Assembly (NCBI GenBank): GCA_012845835.1
Contig: JABAKD010000007.1
Span: 6,860,222-6,924,221 of the forward strand
Source: Undaria pinnatifida
Lineage: Eukaryota > Sar > Phaeophyceae > Laminariales > Alariaceae
Length of the DNA stretch: 64,000 bases
Direction: 5' to 3'
The notes below the pieces were generated by a model. The model worked only from the letters and a program-made list of their open reading frames with translations. It made no database searches and was not told the DNA's origin. Position numbers and translations under genes: made by a program. Shown here one piece after another: positions 20,630 to 32,099 of this stretch. Each line of letters starts with the position of its first letter. The stretch's first letter is position 1.

Positions 20630-22000
20630 TGGAAACACACATACCAGTCTGAGTCTAAACACAAGCCACTTTTCCAAAGTATAAGTCAATGTAAGCGATG
20701 GCTTAAATTTCGGCCCAGACCGGAAGCGTTTTCTTAGCAGGAGTTGGAAAAGGGTTCAAGTACTACCAGGGTGTTTCACAGGGTACTTCGTCAAGACGCC
20801 TAAAGCACGGGGTTGTCAATCGCGTTGCGTTTTCGTTCTATTTCTCTGAAATTTCGTTGTTACGGGTCAGGCCGACGGCCGAGAGCTCTTCCAGTGAAGG
20901 AGCTCAGAACAGCAGCACTCTATGTGCCGCCTCAATCGCACGACGTGTTGTCTGGCGGGCTCGACCGACACGGAAGTCTATCGGGATCATGATACGGGCA
21001 TCCTTCGAACTCTCGCCGATAGGGATACCTGTTGGGCTCGACGGCAGGAACAGCTATCACGCTCGACGACAGGGACAGCTGTCGAAAGCGGGGCCGCCTT
21101 AATGAAAATCGGGGAGGTGTCATATACCACGGTATACGACAAGGAAAAAAAAAAAATCGTTAGCGCTTCTTCTGGCATCCAACGGACCCCTGCCAGAACA
21201 ACAAAAAAAAAACAAAGTCGCGAGCGACCGCCGTCAAACAGTTGTCGGATTGCTTACGACTTTGGCGCCAACGAGCTGTAACACGAAAGGTGAATCATGC
21301 GACGTGTACCCGCAGCGGTCAGCCAGCGAGTCGCTGGCGACGGTCTAACAGAGGGATGATACCCCCATGAAGTCGATACGTATCGCGGCCGCCGGACGGG
21401 TATAGGAGTTGCCCGTTCTTGCGAGACAGCATGTCCCCCCCGAACGCACCGAAAGGGGGTATCATATTTCAAAATGAAAACGCAAAAATGAAAGCAAAAA
21501 AAACGAAAAAAACGCGGCAGGCCGCAAAAAAAATGCATATATATACTACCGATGTAGCCTTCAAGCTATCCGGCGCCTTTTTTTAGAAGGTGTTGCGTGA
21601 GAGACACACATGCCTAGTTAAAACCTTGTCTATGACACAATTCCCTCAAATACAAGGGCTGTAAGCTGGTCGACACAAATCGCCGAGTACTCGCTAGCTG
21701 CTGCTAGATACTACGGTTAGCTCCTCGCGGTGATTTGCTCGAAGTGTGCGAATTCGTGCCCGGCCGGTGCGTGTGTGGCTCGCAAGGTGCTTTCAACGAG
21801 TGTTGAGAAAGGGAATCAGTCGGTTGGCTTACTCCATGTCGCCAATTGGCAACTAGCCGTCAAGTCCAGCCGATTCACAGTCCTACCCATTATCGCTCAC
21901 CGTGCGCTGGGTGCTGTTACGAGAGCAGCGTTGTATTGTTCACCCTAGGGGGCCGATGAGAGGGGTTGAATAGATGATGCACACAGTGCAACGCTCTTTT
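20630..22000. other. Intergenic, nothing recognised
   Basis: No coding or repeat structure that I can support, apart from short A-runs and a small cgacaggaacagct/cgacagggacagct duplication near 21040-21080. Confidence 0.5.
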
Positions 22001-22003
22001 GGC

Positions 22004-22150
22004 ATATGCCCCCCCCCCCCCCCCCCCCACCGCCTCTGCGAAGGGATGTCGATGGGATGACGAAGTAGGTGTCTTCCCTCCTCCTTCTGACACAGATAGT
22101 CAGCGGAAGTATGAACACTATTGCTGACATGCATACAATTGCTGATTATA
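22004..22150. repeat. Dispersed repeat next to poly-C, paired with 24668-24815
   Basis: Both copies follow a C-rich run and share caccgcctc-gcgaaggg, tgtcgatggg-tgacgaagtag and a downstream mix of gtcagc and attgctgac-like words. Confidence 0.75.
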
Positions 22151-22379
22151 GTATGCCATCCCAAACATCACATACCGTGCCATCGTCCTTGATTAACCCC
22201 TCGGGAGGGGATTTTTATTTCGTGGTGAATGCACACACCCCGGGGGGGGGAACCAGAAAGAGGGGGGGGGTTCTTTTCTTTTTTAACATTACCCCGAAGA
22301 AACATCTACCCGGGGGGAGGCAGGAAAGAAAAACGCACACACCACACACATCAAACATGGACAAGATCTACGAGCAGCA

Positions 22380-22545
22380 GTTGAGAAAGGAGGGAAGGAG
22401 GAGGGGGGGAAGGAGGAGGGGGGGAAGGAGGAGGAGGGGGGGAAGGAGGAGGGGGGGGGGGAAGGAGGAGGAGGGGGGGAAGGAGGAGGAGGCGGCTAGA
22501 GCGGCGGCGAAGGAGGAGGACGAGGAGGAGGAGGAGAGCACGTGG
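22380..22545. repeat. Purine minisatellite (gaggaggggggaag)n
   Basis: About ten imperfect units of 10-15 bp. A related G-rich group of repeats with ggggtaaatc words lies at 22905-23085. Confidence 0.9.
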
Positions 22546-23450
22546 GGGTGCTTTCTAAAGTTGAATTTATGTGTCCGGCAATGCGGGCACGTTGGGTTCA
22601 TTGATTTGTCTTCGTGTTTTTCAAGTCCCTCGACGTAGTATTAATTGTGCAGGCTGGTGCCAAAATGATGTATTTCACTTCAAACTCAAAAACACTCACG
22701 ACGACATCCCAGGTTCTGGATGTCACTTGATGCAAACGGTTCACCGCGACATGACGAATTCAACAAACTTCTGTCATCCCTTGCCTCGTGAACACGGAGT
22801 CGCGCACTCGCTGCCGCAAGTCGACGACGCATTCCATCCCAAAATACCGGTAAATACTTTTCTGTACTGCAATTGACAGTGTGTAAAGCGGGAAAAATAC
22901 CTTCAAGCCCCAGGGGGATCTCCGGCAAAACTACATACCCCAGGGGTAAATCCAGGAAGAGGGGGGGGGGGGGGGGGGGGTTGAAAAAAACGATCGCCCC
23001 CGGGGGTAAATCAGAGAAGTCGTGCTTCCGGGCCGAAAAGGTGGGCGCGGGGGGTAAATCCGTAAGCCCGGGGGATCATTTCAGAGACGATTACGGTGCA
23101 CTAGTAGTGCTATAAGGAGGTGCAAACCGCCCACCATATAAAATTATAGAGGAAGTCGTTCCGTGGTTTTCACCATGTGAATTCCGACTTTTCCTCAACA
23201 CCTTCATACAGGTAAGTTACATTGTGTGGCCTGCCTGGGCCTGCGGGTGCTCCACCCGGAAATGGCCATGGAGGCTCTCTGGATTAGCAAAAATCCTAGT
23301 CGGCTATTGGGTGATACGCACCTTCGATCATTAAGCATTAGCCCGGGAGCATCCCTCTGTAGCAGGGCAGGGGTCTGGCGTTTCGGATCCACGCTTTAGT
23401 CTGTGTATTCCCTGGTAGTGTGTGAAATGGGCGTTCGAAGAGCTTTAGCA

Positions 23451-23759
23451 TCAAGTGTGCATCCCCCGACGGCTGATGTAGAACGCCAGATCTCACTCGT
23501 CGGTCTTCATTCGATCATTTTTTTATTTTTATTTTTTCACACGCATCTACTTATCAAGTGTGCATCCCCCGACGGCTGATGTAGAACGCCAGATCTCACT
23601 CGTCGGTCTTCATTCGATCATTTTTTTATTTTCAGTTTTTCACACGCATCTACTTATCAAGTGTGCATCCCCGACGGCTGATGTAGAACGCCAGATCTCA
23701 CTCGTCGGTCTTCATTCGATCATTTTTTTTATTTTTATTTTTTCACACGCATCTACTTT
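23451..23759. repeat. Three near-identical 103-bp tandem repeats
   Basis: Units start at 23451, 23554 and 23657 with tcaagtgtgcatccccgacg-type sequence and end in cacacgcatctactta. They differ by only a few bases or indels, so the duplication is recent. Confidence 0.97.
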
Positions 23760-23904
23760 CCAGCTTCTGGACAAGCCGTGGTCACAGGTGTCGTCCCTTC
23801 TCCCCCCCGGTTCTTGCCTTCAATTTTTATCGCGCACAGGGTTCAGCAATCCCACTGCTCGTCGATTTTTCATCGAGTGTTGCTAACTCACGCTCTCGCG
23901 CTTT

Positions 23905-24115
23905 CCGCAAGTCAATTTGTGCACAAGAAAAAGTCCCCACGATTTTGTACAAGTATGCACTCGGGGGGATTCGAAGTCACGAAACTGAGCTATACCAGGC
24001 TCGAGAATAACCTGATACGCCACCGGGGCGACCGGTCCGCAAGTCAATTTGTGCACAAGAGAAAGTCCCCACGAATTTATACGAGTCCGCACTCGTGGGG
24101 ATTCAATCAATACAG
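23905..24115. repeat. ~132-bp tandem duplication
   Basis: cgcaagtcaatttgtgcaca followed by aga-aaagtccccacga occurs at about 23908 and 24040. Between them a minus-strand stretch (tagctcag...ttcgaatcc) looks like a tRNA remnant but does not fold as one. Confidence 0.85.
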
Positions 24116-24667
24116 GTGTGTGAGTGTGCATTTGTATTACCATGAAGAGCAGAAGAGAGATCACTTAGGAACACTAGCGATCGATGTCCACCGCATGTTC
24201 CGTCATGACTCGACAGCACTAACAACCCGAGCATCAGGCCTGGGCTGGACCTCCGCTGGTCTGCCACATACACAGGGAGTACACAGGAAATTGCGTACGA
24301 ACCCGGTAGACCCAGGTAGCCCACTCCAAACGTTAACGCACACTATAACATGTATGAATTGTATTATGCACATTGCATTCCACAGATGTCTGGTTTTGTC
24401 CCCCTCAATGTGGGTGATACACTTTACGTACGCAGAACAAGGCTGCACGTCTTAGTCCTGTTGACCCTGGCACTAGCAGGGGAGTCACCGACCGGTATCC
24501 TTCACGAGGGTATACAAACCCCATAACACGCGCGATCGAAGTATCACACGCAGCTTGCAAAGCCGAGTATTCATCAAAAATTCCTTTTTGGTCGATCTCA
24601 CACACACAGCTCAAGTGTATTTTTCATTTTTTTAAGTATAAGGAGGTGACACACCTAGGACTGGTGT

Positions 24668-24815
24668 TCCCCCCCCCTCCACCTCCCCCCCCCGCCCACC
24701 GCCTCCGCGAAGGGGTGTCGATGGGCTGACGAAGTAGTCAGCCAGATTATTGTCAGCAATAGCATTCATACTTCGGCTGAAGGTTTGCGTCAGAAAAGGA
24801 GGGAAGGTAGATATT
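24668..24815. repeat. Dispersed repeat, second copy of 22004-22150
   Basis: See the first copy; here the spacing differs by a few bases and the poly-C is interrupted. Confidence 0.75.
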
Positions 24816-24939
24816 TCGACGGCCAGCGGAAGCACTACTCCGCCCGAGTGTTGCCATCCCCGCCCCCCCCGTTTCCCCACCACCTTGCTCGCCTCGAGGA
24901 CGCGCATGTGTTGGTTGCAGCTGGAGGTTGAGGTAAATA

Positions 24940-25470
24940 TATTTGGGGGACCCCAACCAGAACCCCGGCACGCCTTCTTGGTTGGCGTTCGTATGCCTCT
25001 CGGCTTGCGATCGCGGTGCCTCTGGTGCGGCTTTCAGCTTTCGGCGCCTCAGCCACCAGCAGGCACCACCTTTGACCCCTGCTCTGCCAGCAGCAGAGAG
25101 GGTTGGAGAAGCCTCAAGCAGGTACGAATTCATCTCCGGGGTTCTCCCCTTGGAGCGTAGAGCTACTGTACCAGGCGGTCTCCACGAGCACACAACTCCG
25201 GCCAGCGTGTACGCTCGTAAGGAAAAGGAAGGCGTGAAGAAATCGAAATCAGGGCACATACATCCTATGTTTATGGTCCATCGTCTGCCTCTTGGCTTGC
25301 CATCGCGATGCCTACGGTACAACCTTCAGCTTACCGCAGCGTGTCTTATATGATGTTTTTAGTCGGCACTACTTTCGCAGGCCACAAATTAGCTTACGTT
25401 TTCGTCAGCAATGTTACCGCATGTCGTATTTTTGCTTACGTTTTCGTCAGCATTGTTACAACATGAGCCC
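24940..25470. repeat. Diverged duplications
   Basis: cgt-tgcctct-ggcttg-gatcg-g-tgcct occurs at 24990 and 25282. A ~46-bp unit with ttacgttttcgtcagcaatg/ttacgttttcgtcagcattg is tandem at 25392-25462. Confidence 0.7.
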
Positions 25471-25556
25471 CCAAGAGCTATTACGGGCCATCCATTCGTG
25501 GGCCGTGCACTCGTTCAGTGCCCCACGCCACACCTACAGAAAACCGCGCCCCCGCC

Positions 25557-25769
25557 ATGGACGACTTCTTCGACACCGAGTACGACTTCCACTTCCCCTC
25601 TGGCTTCCACGCCTTCCCCCTGGGCGGGGACGGCGAAGATGGCGACGGCGCTGGGAAAGGCGCTGGGGATGCGACAGCCTCAGGCCCCAGGCGCCCGCTT
25701 TCAACCCTGCTCTATCAGCAGCAATTATGTCTAAAGAAGGCGCGTCAGGAACCGACCGAGCAGCGGTGA
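25557..25769 (+). CDS. Small unassigned ORF with a strong start context (70 aa)
   Basis: The start is CCCGCCATGG, an excellent Kozak context. It reads MDDFFDTEYDFHFPSGFHAF, a Gly/Asp-rich middle, then LSTLLYQQQLCLKKARQE. The N-terminus is acidic and aromatic. No family recognised. It could be the first exon of a larger gene or chance. Confidence 0.35.
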   Translation: MDDFFDTEYDFHFPSGFHAFPLGGDGEDGDGAGKGAGDATASGPRRPLSTLLYQQQLCLKKARQEPTEQR

Positions 25770-25799
25770 CGGGCACACAGCCGACGCAATCCACACTAA

Positions 25800-28700
25800 T
25801 GTCTAGTAGTTGCGGTCACGACTACCGTCCGTCACGCCATTTTTTTTTAAATAGCCGCCCATCATACCTCTTGAGACCCGCCATTAGACATACAGCACGG
25901 ACTACTATTAATGCTAAGAAAACGATCACTACGAAAGTCAGGTGCTGACATTTTTCCGGAAAATAAGACACTCGGGAGTCGGTATACTGAAGTTAGTGTA
26001 GAATCCACCCATTCTCGAACAAGAATTCCAACCTGGACCAGCTCCAGCTTTCCTGTTTCTCATTAGGTGATACGCACGTACTACTGTAGTGTATTTGATT
26101 CTTAGCAGAAAGAGCCTCGCTTATCGCAATTCGGTCGAATTGAAGAGAACGTTGGCAACGGCTGTTGTGTATACCTATATTATACTTACATATCCCAGAA
26201 TCGCCTCAAACAGAACGGTGACAAGATCTCTCGTGCGTGCTCAGCGAGCTTCGCTGTCCCCTCTCTGCGATAGTCTCTCGATACTAAAGGCAGTGGCGCG
26301 CCGGTTGTTCGTGCATTGGTCGTCTTCTGTAGTAGCAGTGGAGGTGGGCTTGCCTACCCGGTATGGTCATGGGTATAGCTTGTCGTCGAGAGCCTTGCTC
26401 GAGGTTCGCATGACCATGCACTCGTACAGCAATATCGACTACTCGCATCTCGGCCTTGAATAACAATATCAGGTGTCCGTCCGCGAGCAGGACGCACAAC
26501 ACTGAAGCTATTAAGGATGTGTTACGTACGGGTATAGCGCGCTGGTCGTGCGCTCGTTGTTTTCTGCTGCGGCAGTGGAGGGCCTGCTTGTCATGGTGGG
26601 CCTTTCCCGAGCTCCAAGTAACAAACCACCCGTGTGTGTAGAAGTGTACTGGAGTCTCAGGTACCATGGGTTGTAACAATGATACCCGGCCGGAAGTCTA
26701 GATGCCCAGCAAGGAAAATATACCATGATAAGTATGTACGAGAATGTGCTTGTGGGCAATACCGCAGAACGCAATAGCAGGCCTGCTACTGTAGTCTGGT
26801 GTGACGATACGTGTCAGGTGTAGATGCGCAGACGTCAACCGACAACCCTTATCGACTGAGCAGATGCGCATCCCATATGGTGCACGTGCCAGGTGCGTAT
26901 CCTATGTTGGTGATCGGGTGGCCACTTGGTCACGATCACTCAGCACTCCGAACTGCATGATAGATATCACGACATGAGGCCATATCCGTCCGTGTGGGAT
27001 GGTGTTGGCCTCCACTGCTGACGCCGTGCCCATCCACCATGGGAAGGTGTTCGCGTCAAGAGGTAACGCCGTGCACATCCACCGGGGATGGTTGTGGCGT
27101 CAACACATGAGTCCATATCCGTCCGTGTGGGATGGTGTTGGCCTCCGGGGATGTCGCGCGCTGTGGTTCCATCCCGCCGACCATTCACTCCTGCAACGTC
27201 CATCGTCTGACACACAGAAGTCAGACGATGACGAGCCTCGTCATCGCCTGGCGGTAGTGATGGTCTCATCCCTGGAGTAAGACGATCACCACCTCATCGA
27301 CTGCTGTTGTAACGATAAAAAGGAAAAACCATGTTGTGGGATGGACTGGTCGGCGGGCTGGAACAGGCAGTCGTGCCGCCGGCAAAGCCGTCCCATAGAA
27401 AGAAAGCGGGGCACCCAGAATGCTCCAGATGGTCAACAACCTGGCGTTATGCATGTGCCCCATCACGACCACCGTAATGGTCACCGCCGTGTCACCATTA
27501 CTTGCAAAAAACTGATTGTTCAGGGGGCTATACAGCGGTGGCCGAACTATACCAGGTGCAAGAAGGGTGCAATGGTGACATCAGCGATACCACCTCATAC
27601 TAAGCGTCACCCATGGATGGCTGGCATTTACACGGGGTTTGGTTACTATGGGGAAATCGGAGGAGTGACCCTCGTCTCATCGAAAGCCCCAGCTATGGCC
27701 CAAAGCGCTACGCACTTCGATACGCATTTCGACCGCGCTTTCCACGGCGGGGGTGTTGGTGGGGTGTAGGACAAACACCACTTCGGGCCCTCCCTCGTAC
27801 CACTGCTGGGGAGCAAAGAGACCGCGTGTCGAGGTTGTGACAGTGATCGGAGAGGCGACAATACTCTGCCGCCGAACCCTATTGGAGACAACTGATCGTC
27901 AACAAAAAGAGCATCACCCTTCACGGTGATGCCTATCCCATCAATGTCCTACGAGTATGTATGTCACGACGTTGACACGCGGGCCCTTGTTCTCCCGTCA
28001 GATTTCTGGAGCCCAAACCGTCATATTTCTGGAGCCCAAACCCTGGAAAAGCTGGCAAAACCACTCCCACACAGCAGCATTAGCGTGACCCGATCACTGT
28101 TGTATCCCCAGCAGTAGCGAGGGAGGGCTGGGACAGGTGTCACTGTAAGTAAGAGGAAGCCGTGTTGGTACCCTATGGGTCACCCGTGTAGTGGTCGCTG
28201 CCCGAGGTTTGTGTCCCCTTATGCGCCGTGCGTGCGCATAGTGGTCGCGCCCGGGGCGTCGCTTATTCTTACTAGTATGTGTGTCTGCTGTGAAACGCTG
28301 TACGACAGATCTTACAGACATGCTGCCGCCGATCTGTCACCGATCAAACCGTTACCTGTACTGCCACCGGTTAACATCCTCCACATATCCCTTACCTCCT
28401 TGGGGAAGTATCGCGGCCTCGATCAGGCCACTCCGGCGCTCCAGCACAGAGCAGGCTTCGTCTCGGTCGAGCCTCACTTGTTCTTCGGCACCGGCACCCT
28501 CGTCCAAATTAGCAAATTAGTGCAAATTTGAATTTAATAACGCCATCACCAATATTTGAATTTTGTGGAAACCCCTTGTACACAAATCGATCGCTGATCG
28601 ATGCCAAGCAGGCGATAGCAGTGGTAGTGGCAGCGGCTGCAGCCGATTGAACGCGGGCGGTGCTGTTTTGTCTTGGCGCGCTGCTGTAATCGAGCAGTGA

Positions 28701-29090
28701 GAGGGGTTGAGGTAAGCCTTCTTTGTCGAGTTTACTTTTTTGAAATTTGAGTTGTATTTCGGTTTTCTTCCGTTCTGCAGCAGGCACGGGATACAAGGGT
28801 ATGATGATCAATCACACTGCAGTAGTGGTCGGTGAACTAAGTCTATGGACTACGTGCCTAACTTGCCTTGCAGAATGTGTGTAGACGGTGTCACAGACAA
28901 TGCTTGCCAAATAGTGGACAGGGAGAGGGGGGCAGAATCAGGGCAGAATGTAATCAAGGCGGAGTATCCTCTGCCTATTGATATTAATAGTACAAGTAGT
29001 CATGGTCTCGCACAACGGCATGATGCGGTGTTTTTAGTGCGAGGCCCCGGTTTAGTGCGGTTGGGCTGGGGTTGCTAAATCACAAGTAAC
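25800..29090. other. Intergenic with small duplications, no gene recognised
   Basis: catgag-ccatatccgtccg then tgtgggatggtgttggcctcc occurs at 26974 and 27105 (period ~131 bp). A looser duplication joins 26300-26390 and 26535-26620 (gtagcagtggagg/gcggcagtggagg). Short frames at 27341-27924 show no domain. Confidence 0.5.
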
Positions 29091-29099
29091 AGCAAAGGC

Positions 29100-29725
29100 A
29101 GATCAGATTACCAGTACCCCCAGTACCAGTCGTTTCGGGTCGTGATACTCCAGGCACTAGCATCTATTCAGTCTTTTTCGGTTTGAAGTACTTCAGGTGA
29201 TGGCGGGTACTCAAGTCGTTTCAGCTTAAAGTAAGTCATGGACTCGGTTACTCAAGTCATTTTTAGTACATTGGCACTCTAGTTTTGCTTGTAAAGTACA
29301 CCAGGTACCGGCAGGTGCTCAGTTGTTTTCAGCTTTTGGTACTCCAGGCGCTGAGTCGTTCAAAATGACTGACATTGGCGAGTCATCTTGCAGTACTCCA
29401 GGTACTGGGAAGTACCCAGTCATTTCCAGCTTGAAGTACCCCAGGTACCGGCAGCTACTAGTCATTTTCAGCTTGAATTACTCCAGGTACCGGCAGGTAG
29501 TCAGTCTTTTCAGCTTGAGGTATACCAGGTACAGGCACCTTCGTCCTTGTCGTACTCCAGCTACTGGCAAGTACTCATTTTCAGCTTGACGTACTCCAGG
29601 CATTGGCAGGTACTGTTGTCATTTTCAGTTTTTGCTACTCTAGGTACTGGCAGGTACTCTGTCGTTTTCAGCTTCAAGTACCCAGGTACTGACAGTTACC
29701 CTGTCGTTTTCAGCTTTAGGCCATC
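29100..29725. repeat. ~45-60-bp minisatellite (ccaggtactggcaggtact)n, array 1
   Basis: Ten or more units containing tactccaggtactggcaggt then actcagtcattttcagcttgaag, diverged. Every unit carries CAGGTAC, a potential splice donor or acceptor word. Confidence 0.92.
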
Positions 29726-29773
29726 TCTTGTAATAACGTATCCGAAAAGAAGATGGAATTTCGGGTCGCAGAA

Positions 29774-30235
29774 TCACACGGGCAGAATCGCCTTAAAATA
29801 TAACCCGAATTTACAGATTGTTTTTTCAACAAAGTTCTCGCGAAAAGGAATCAACAACGGCGATGGCGCGACCACGTACACTTGCACGAGTTCGCTGCAC
29901 CAGAGCATCTCAGCGCACACGCAGATGAAGCTTTTTAGGTGGGGCGAGAGACAACACATTGTGTGCGCTTCACGCGAGGAGGGTTGTCTTCCCCCTCGCT
30001 CGTGTCGATCGCGTGCATCAACAACGACATGTCGCAGACGGCGGCTGTCCTCATCCTCGATACGAGTAGTAGTAGTGTGTGTTTTGTGTTCGGCGAATGC
30101 TGCAAATACGACTGCGAGGAGAGTGGCAACGCTCTCGTAGTCTTCAACATCACTATCCGACCCTACCGGCTCGTGGTGAGGCCCGAGGTGTGTACCAGCG
30201 GATAGCGGGACACAGCAGCAGCAGCACAAGTACAC
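29774..30235. other. Opposing open frames, unassigned
   Basis: Minus frame (153 aa, EPVGSDSDVEDYESVATLLA...) and plus frame 29939-30205 (SPSLVSIACINNDMSQTAAV...) overlap. Neither matches a family I know; at most one is real. Confidence 0.2.
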
Positions 30236-30544
30236 CTATGATACGTGTTGCTTGCTCAGCAGACAGATAGATGTGCCTGATGCGTTTGTCGAGTACTACT
30301 ACACTGTTTTCGACTCGTTACCAAGCTTGTTGCCTCCCATGACATGTGTAAAACCCAATCTGGATGCCCTTTTCGGGTAGGGATTTCATCCGACGGTGGG
30401 ACCCCTTCTTATGGTGGAGGCCGACTCGAAAACGATATCCGAAAATGGAAGCCTGAAAAATCATCAGTTTCGGGTCTATGAGATAGGCAAGCCGGGTTTG
30501 CGACCCGAAAACGTTACTTTTCGGATCCAGAAACGGTGTTAAAA

Positions 30545-30770
30545 GGGATGGCCTTGAGTACTCCAGATCCTGGCATATACTCTTGTCATTTTTAGCCCCA
30601 AGTACGCCAGGTACTGTGATGGCAAGTACTCAGTCATTTTCAGCTCGAAGTACTCCGGGTACTGGCAGGTACTCTTGTCTTTTTCCAGTTTTTGGTATTA
30701 CAGGCTCTGGCAGATGCTCAGTCGTATTCAGTTTGATGTACTCCAAATAGTGGCAGGTACACAATTATAT
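30545..30770. repeat. Same ~45-bp minisatellite, array 2
   Basis: Four to five units of the 29100-29725 type, separated from array 1 by about 800 bp of unrelated sequence. Confidence 0.88.
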
Positions 30771-30783
30771 TATAAAAAATGAA

Positions 30784-30856
30784 AATACACTCCAGCTGTG
30801 AGATCGAAGATTTCGTCGAAACTCATCTTTGCAAGCTGTGTGTGATACTCCGGTCG
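30784..30856. repeat. ~72-bp dispersed repeat, paired with 32403-32475
   Basis: acactccagctgtgag-tcga then atttcgtcgaaactcatctt, tgcaagctg and tgtgatactc in both places. A weaker third piece lies at 31757. Confidence 0.85.
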
Positions 30857-30999
30857 CGCGTATTACGAGTTGTGTGTCCTCATTAAGGATATAGGTCAGC
30901 GACTCCCCTTACAACTACAGTGTAGCTATCAGGGTCAACAGGGTGATTTTAGTTAGACTGTGCGCGGAAACTATAAAACCCGTTTCTGAGGGGGACAAA

Positions 31000-31990
31000 A
31001 TCTGACAGCTGTGGAGGGAAATGTATACTTTTATCAAGTGAATCTTGTAAGTCGAATAACCGGTGAGGGGGGGGCGGAGTTTTGAAGGACGTGGAGGCCT
31101 GGTTTTGATCAAAAGCGAGCGGGGTTGGAGGGGGGGGGGGGGGGGAAGGGGGGGGGGGCGGACGGGCGGGCAATTTGTGCATGTAAGCTATAAATCCTTT
31201 CAAGGGGATAAATCTGACGGTTTTGGAAAAAAAAAAAAAAAAAAATGCACCAGTTTATTATGGGGGGGGGAGGGGTGGGGCGGGGGTGGGGCGTGTGGGG
31301 CAGCTCAATATGTGCGTGGAGACTACATTATTTTGAGGGGATAAATGTGACGGTTTTGGAAATAATGCATCAGTTTATCATGTATATCCTGGGGTAAGTC
31401 GTACAATCAGTGGGTAGAGAGAGGGTGGAGTGTTCGAGGGGGTGGGGTTGGGATGGGTTAGGGGGGGGGGGGGGGGGGGGGGAGGAAAGAAGGGTTTTAG
31501 GTGAGGGGTTTGTTATACGTGTGGTGCTAGGTCCAGGTGATGGTGCGGGTGATGGCGAAGAAGGGGGCGTTCGGGGTGGGGGGGTGGGAAAAGCAGCGGC
31601 ATGGATGGCTCTCGAAAGATAATGAGGTGATATCTTCTGCGTGGAGTGTTTATTAATCTGGCGGATTTCGATATTAGGTGGGGCGTTTGAGCAAGGGAGA
31701 GCGAGAGGGGGGGGGGGGGGGGGGGGGGATTTTTAGGAGGTTTAGGTCACAAATAATATTCAAATACACTTCGTCTGTGAGATCAAATATATGTAGGGGC
31801 TTGTTATACGCGTGGTGCTAGGTCTAGGCGATCGTGCAGGTGGTTGGAAAAGAGGGGGCGTTGGAGGGGGGGGGGTTTGGGGGGGGGGTGGGGGGAAAAA
31901 TAATTGAAAACTACGTCATGGATGGTCAGAAAGATAATGACGTGATATCAACTTCGTATAGGTGTTTATTACTCTGGCCGATTACAGTTA
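31000..31990. repeat. G-rich region with two sets of local duplications
   Basis: ggggataaat-tgacggttttgg occurs at 31205 and 31338, with a weaker copy at 30990. A ~170-bp unit with cttgttatacg-gtggtgctagg and gataatga-gtgatatc occurs at 31508 and 31797. Runs of up to 20 G lie at 31128, 31461 and 31709. Confidence 0.85.
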
Positions 31991-32099
31991 TATGCAGCGT
32001 TTGGTATTCCAGGGACTGAGTCCTTCCTAACGACAGGTGCTGGCGAGCTTTTGACTGGAAACCAGTAACTGGTACTGGTACTCTGCATTGTTTCTTTGT

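Noticed and set aside
23451-23759. CRISPR-like array
   Set aside because: Whole 103-bp units repeat; there are no unique spacers, and the host is eukaryotic.
23950-24050. tRNA gene on the minus strand (tagctcag ... ttcgaatcc)
   Set aside because: Arms do not pair and spacing is wrong; it is part of a duplicated block.
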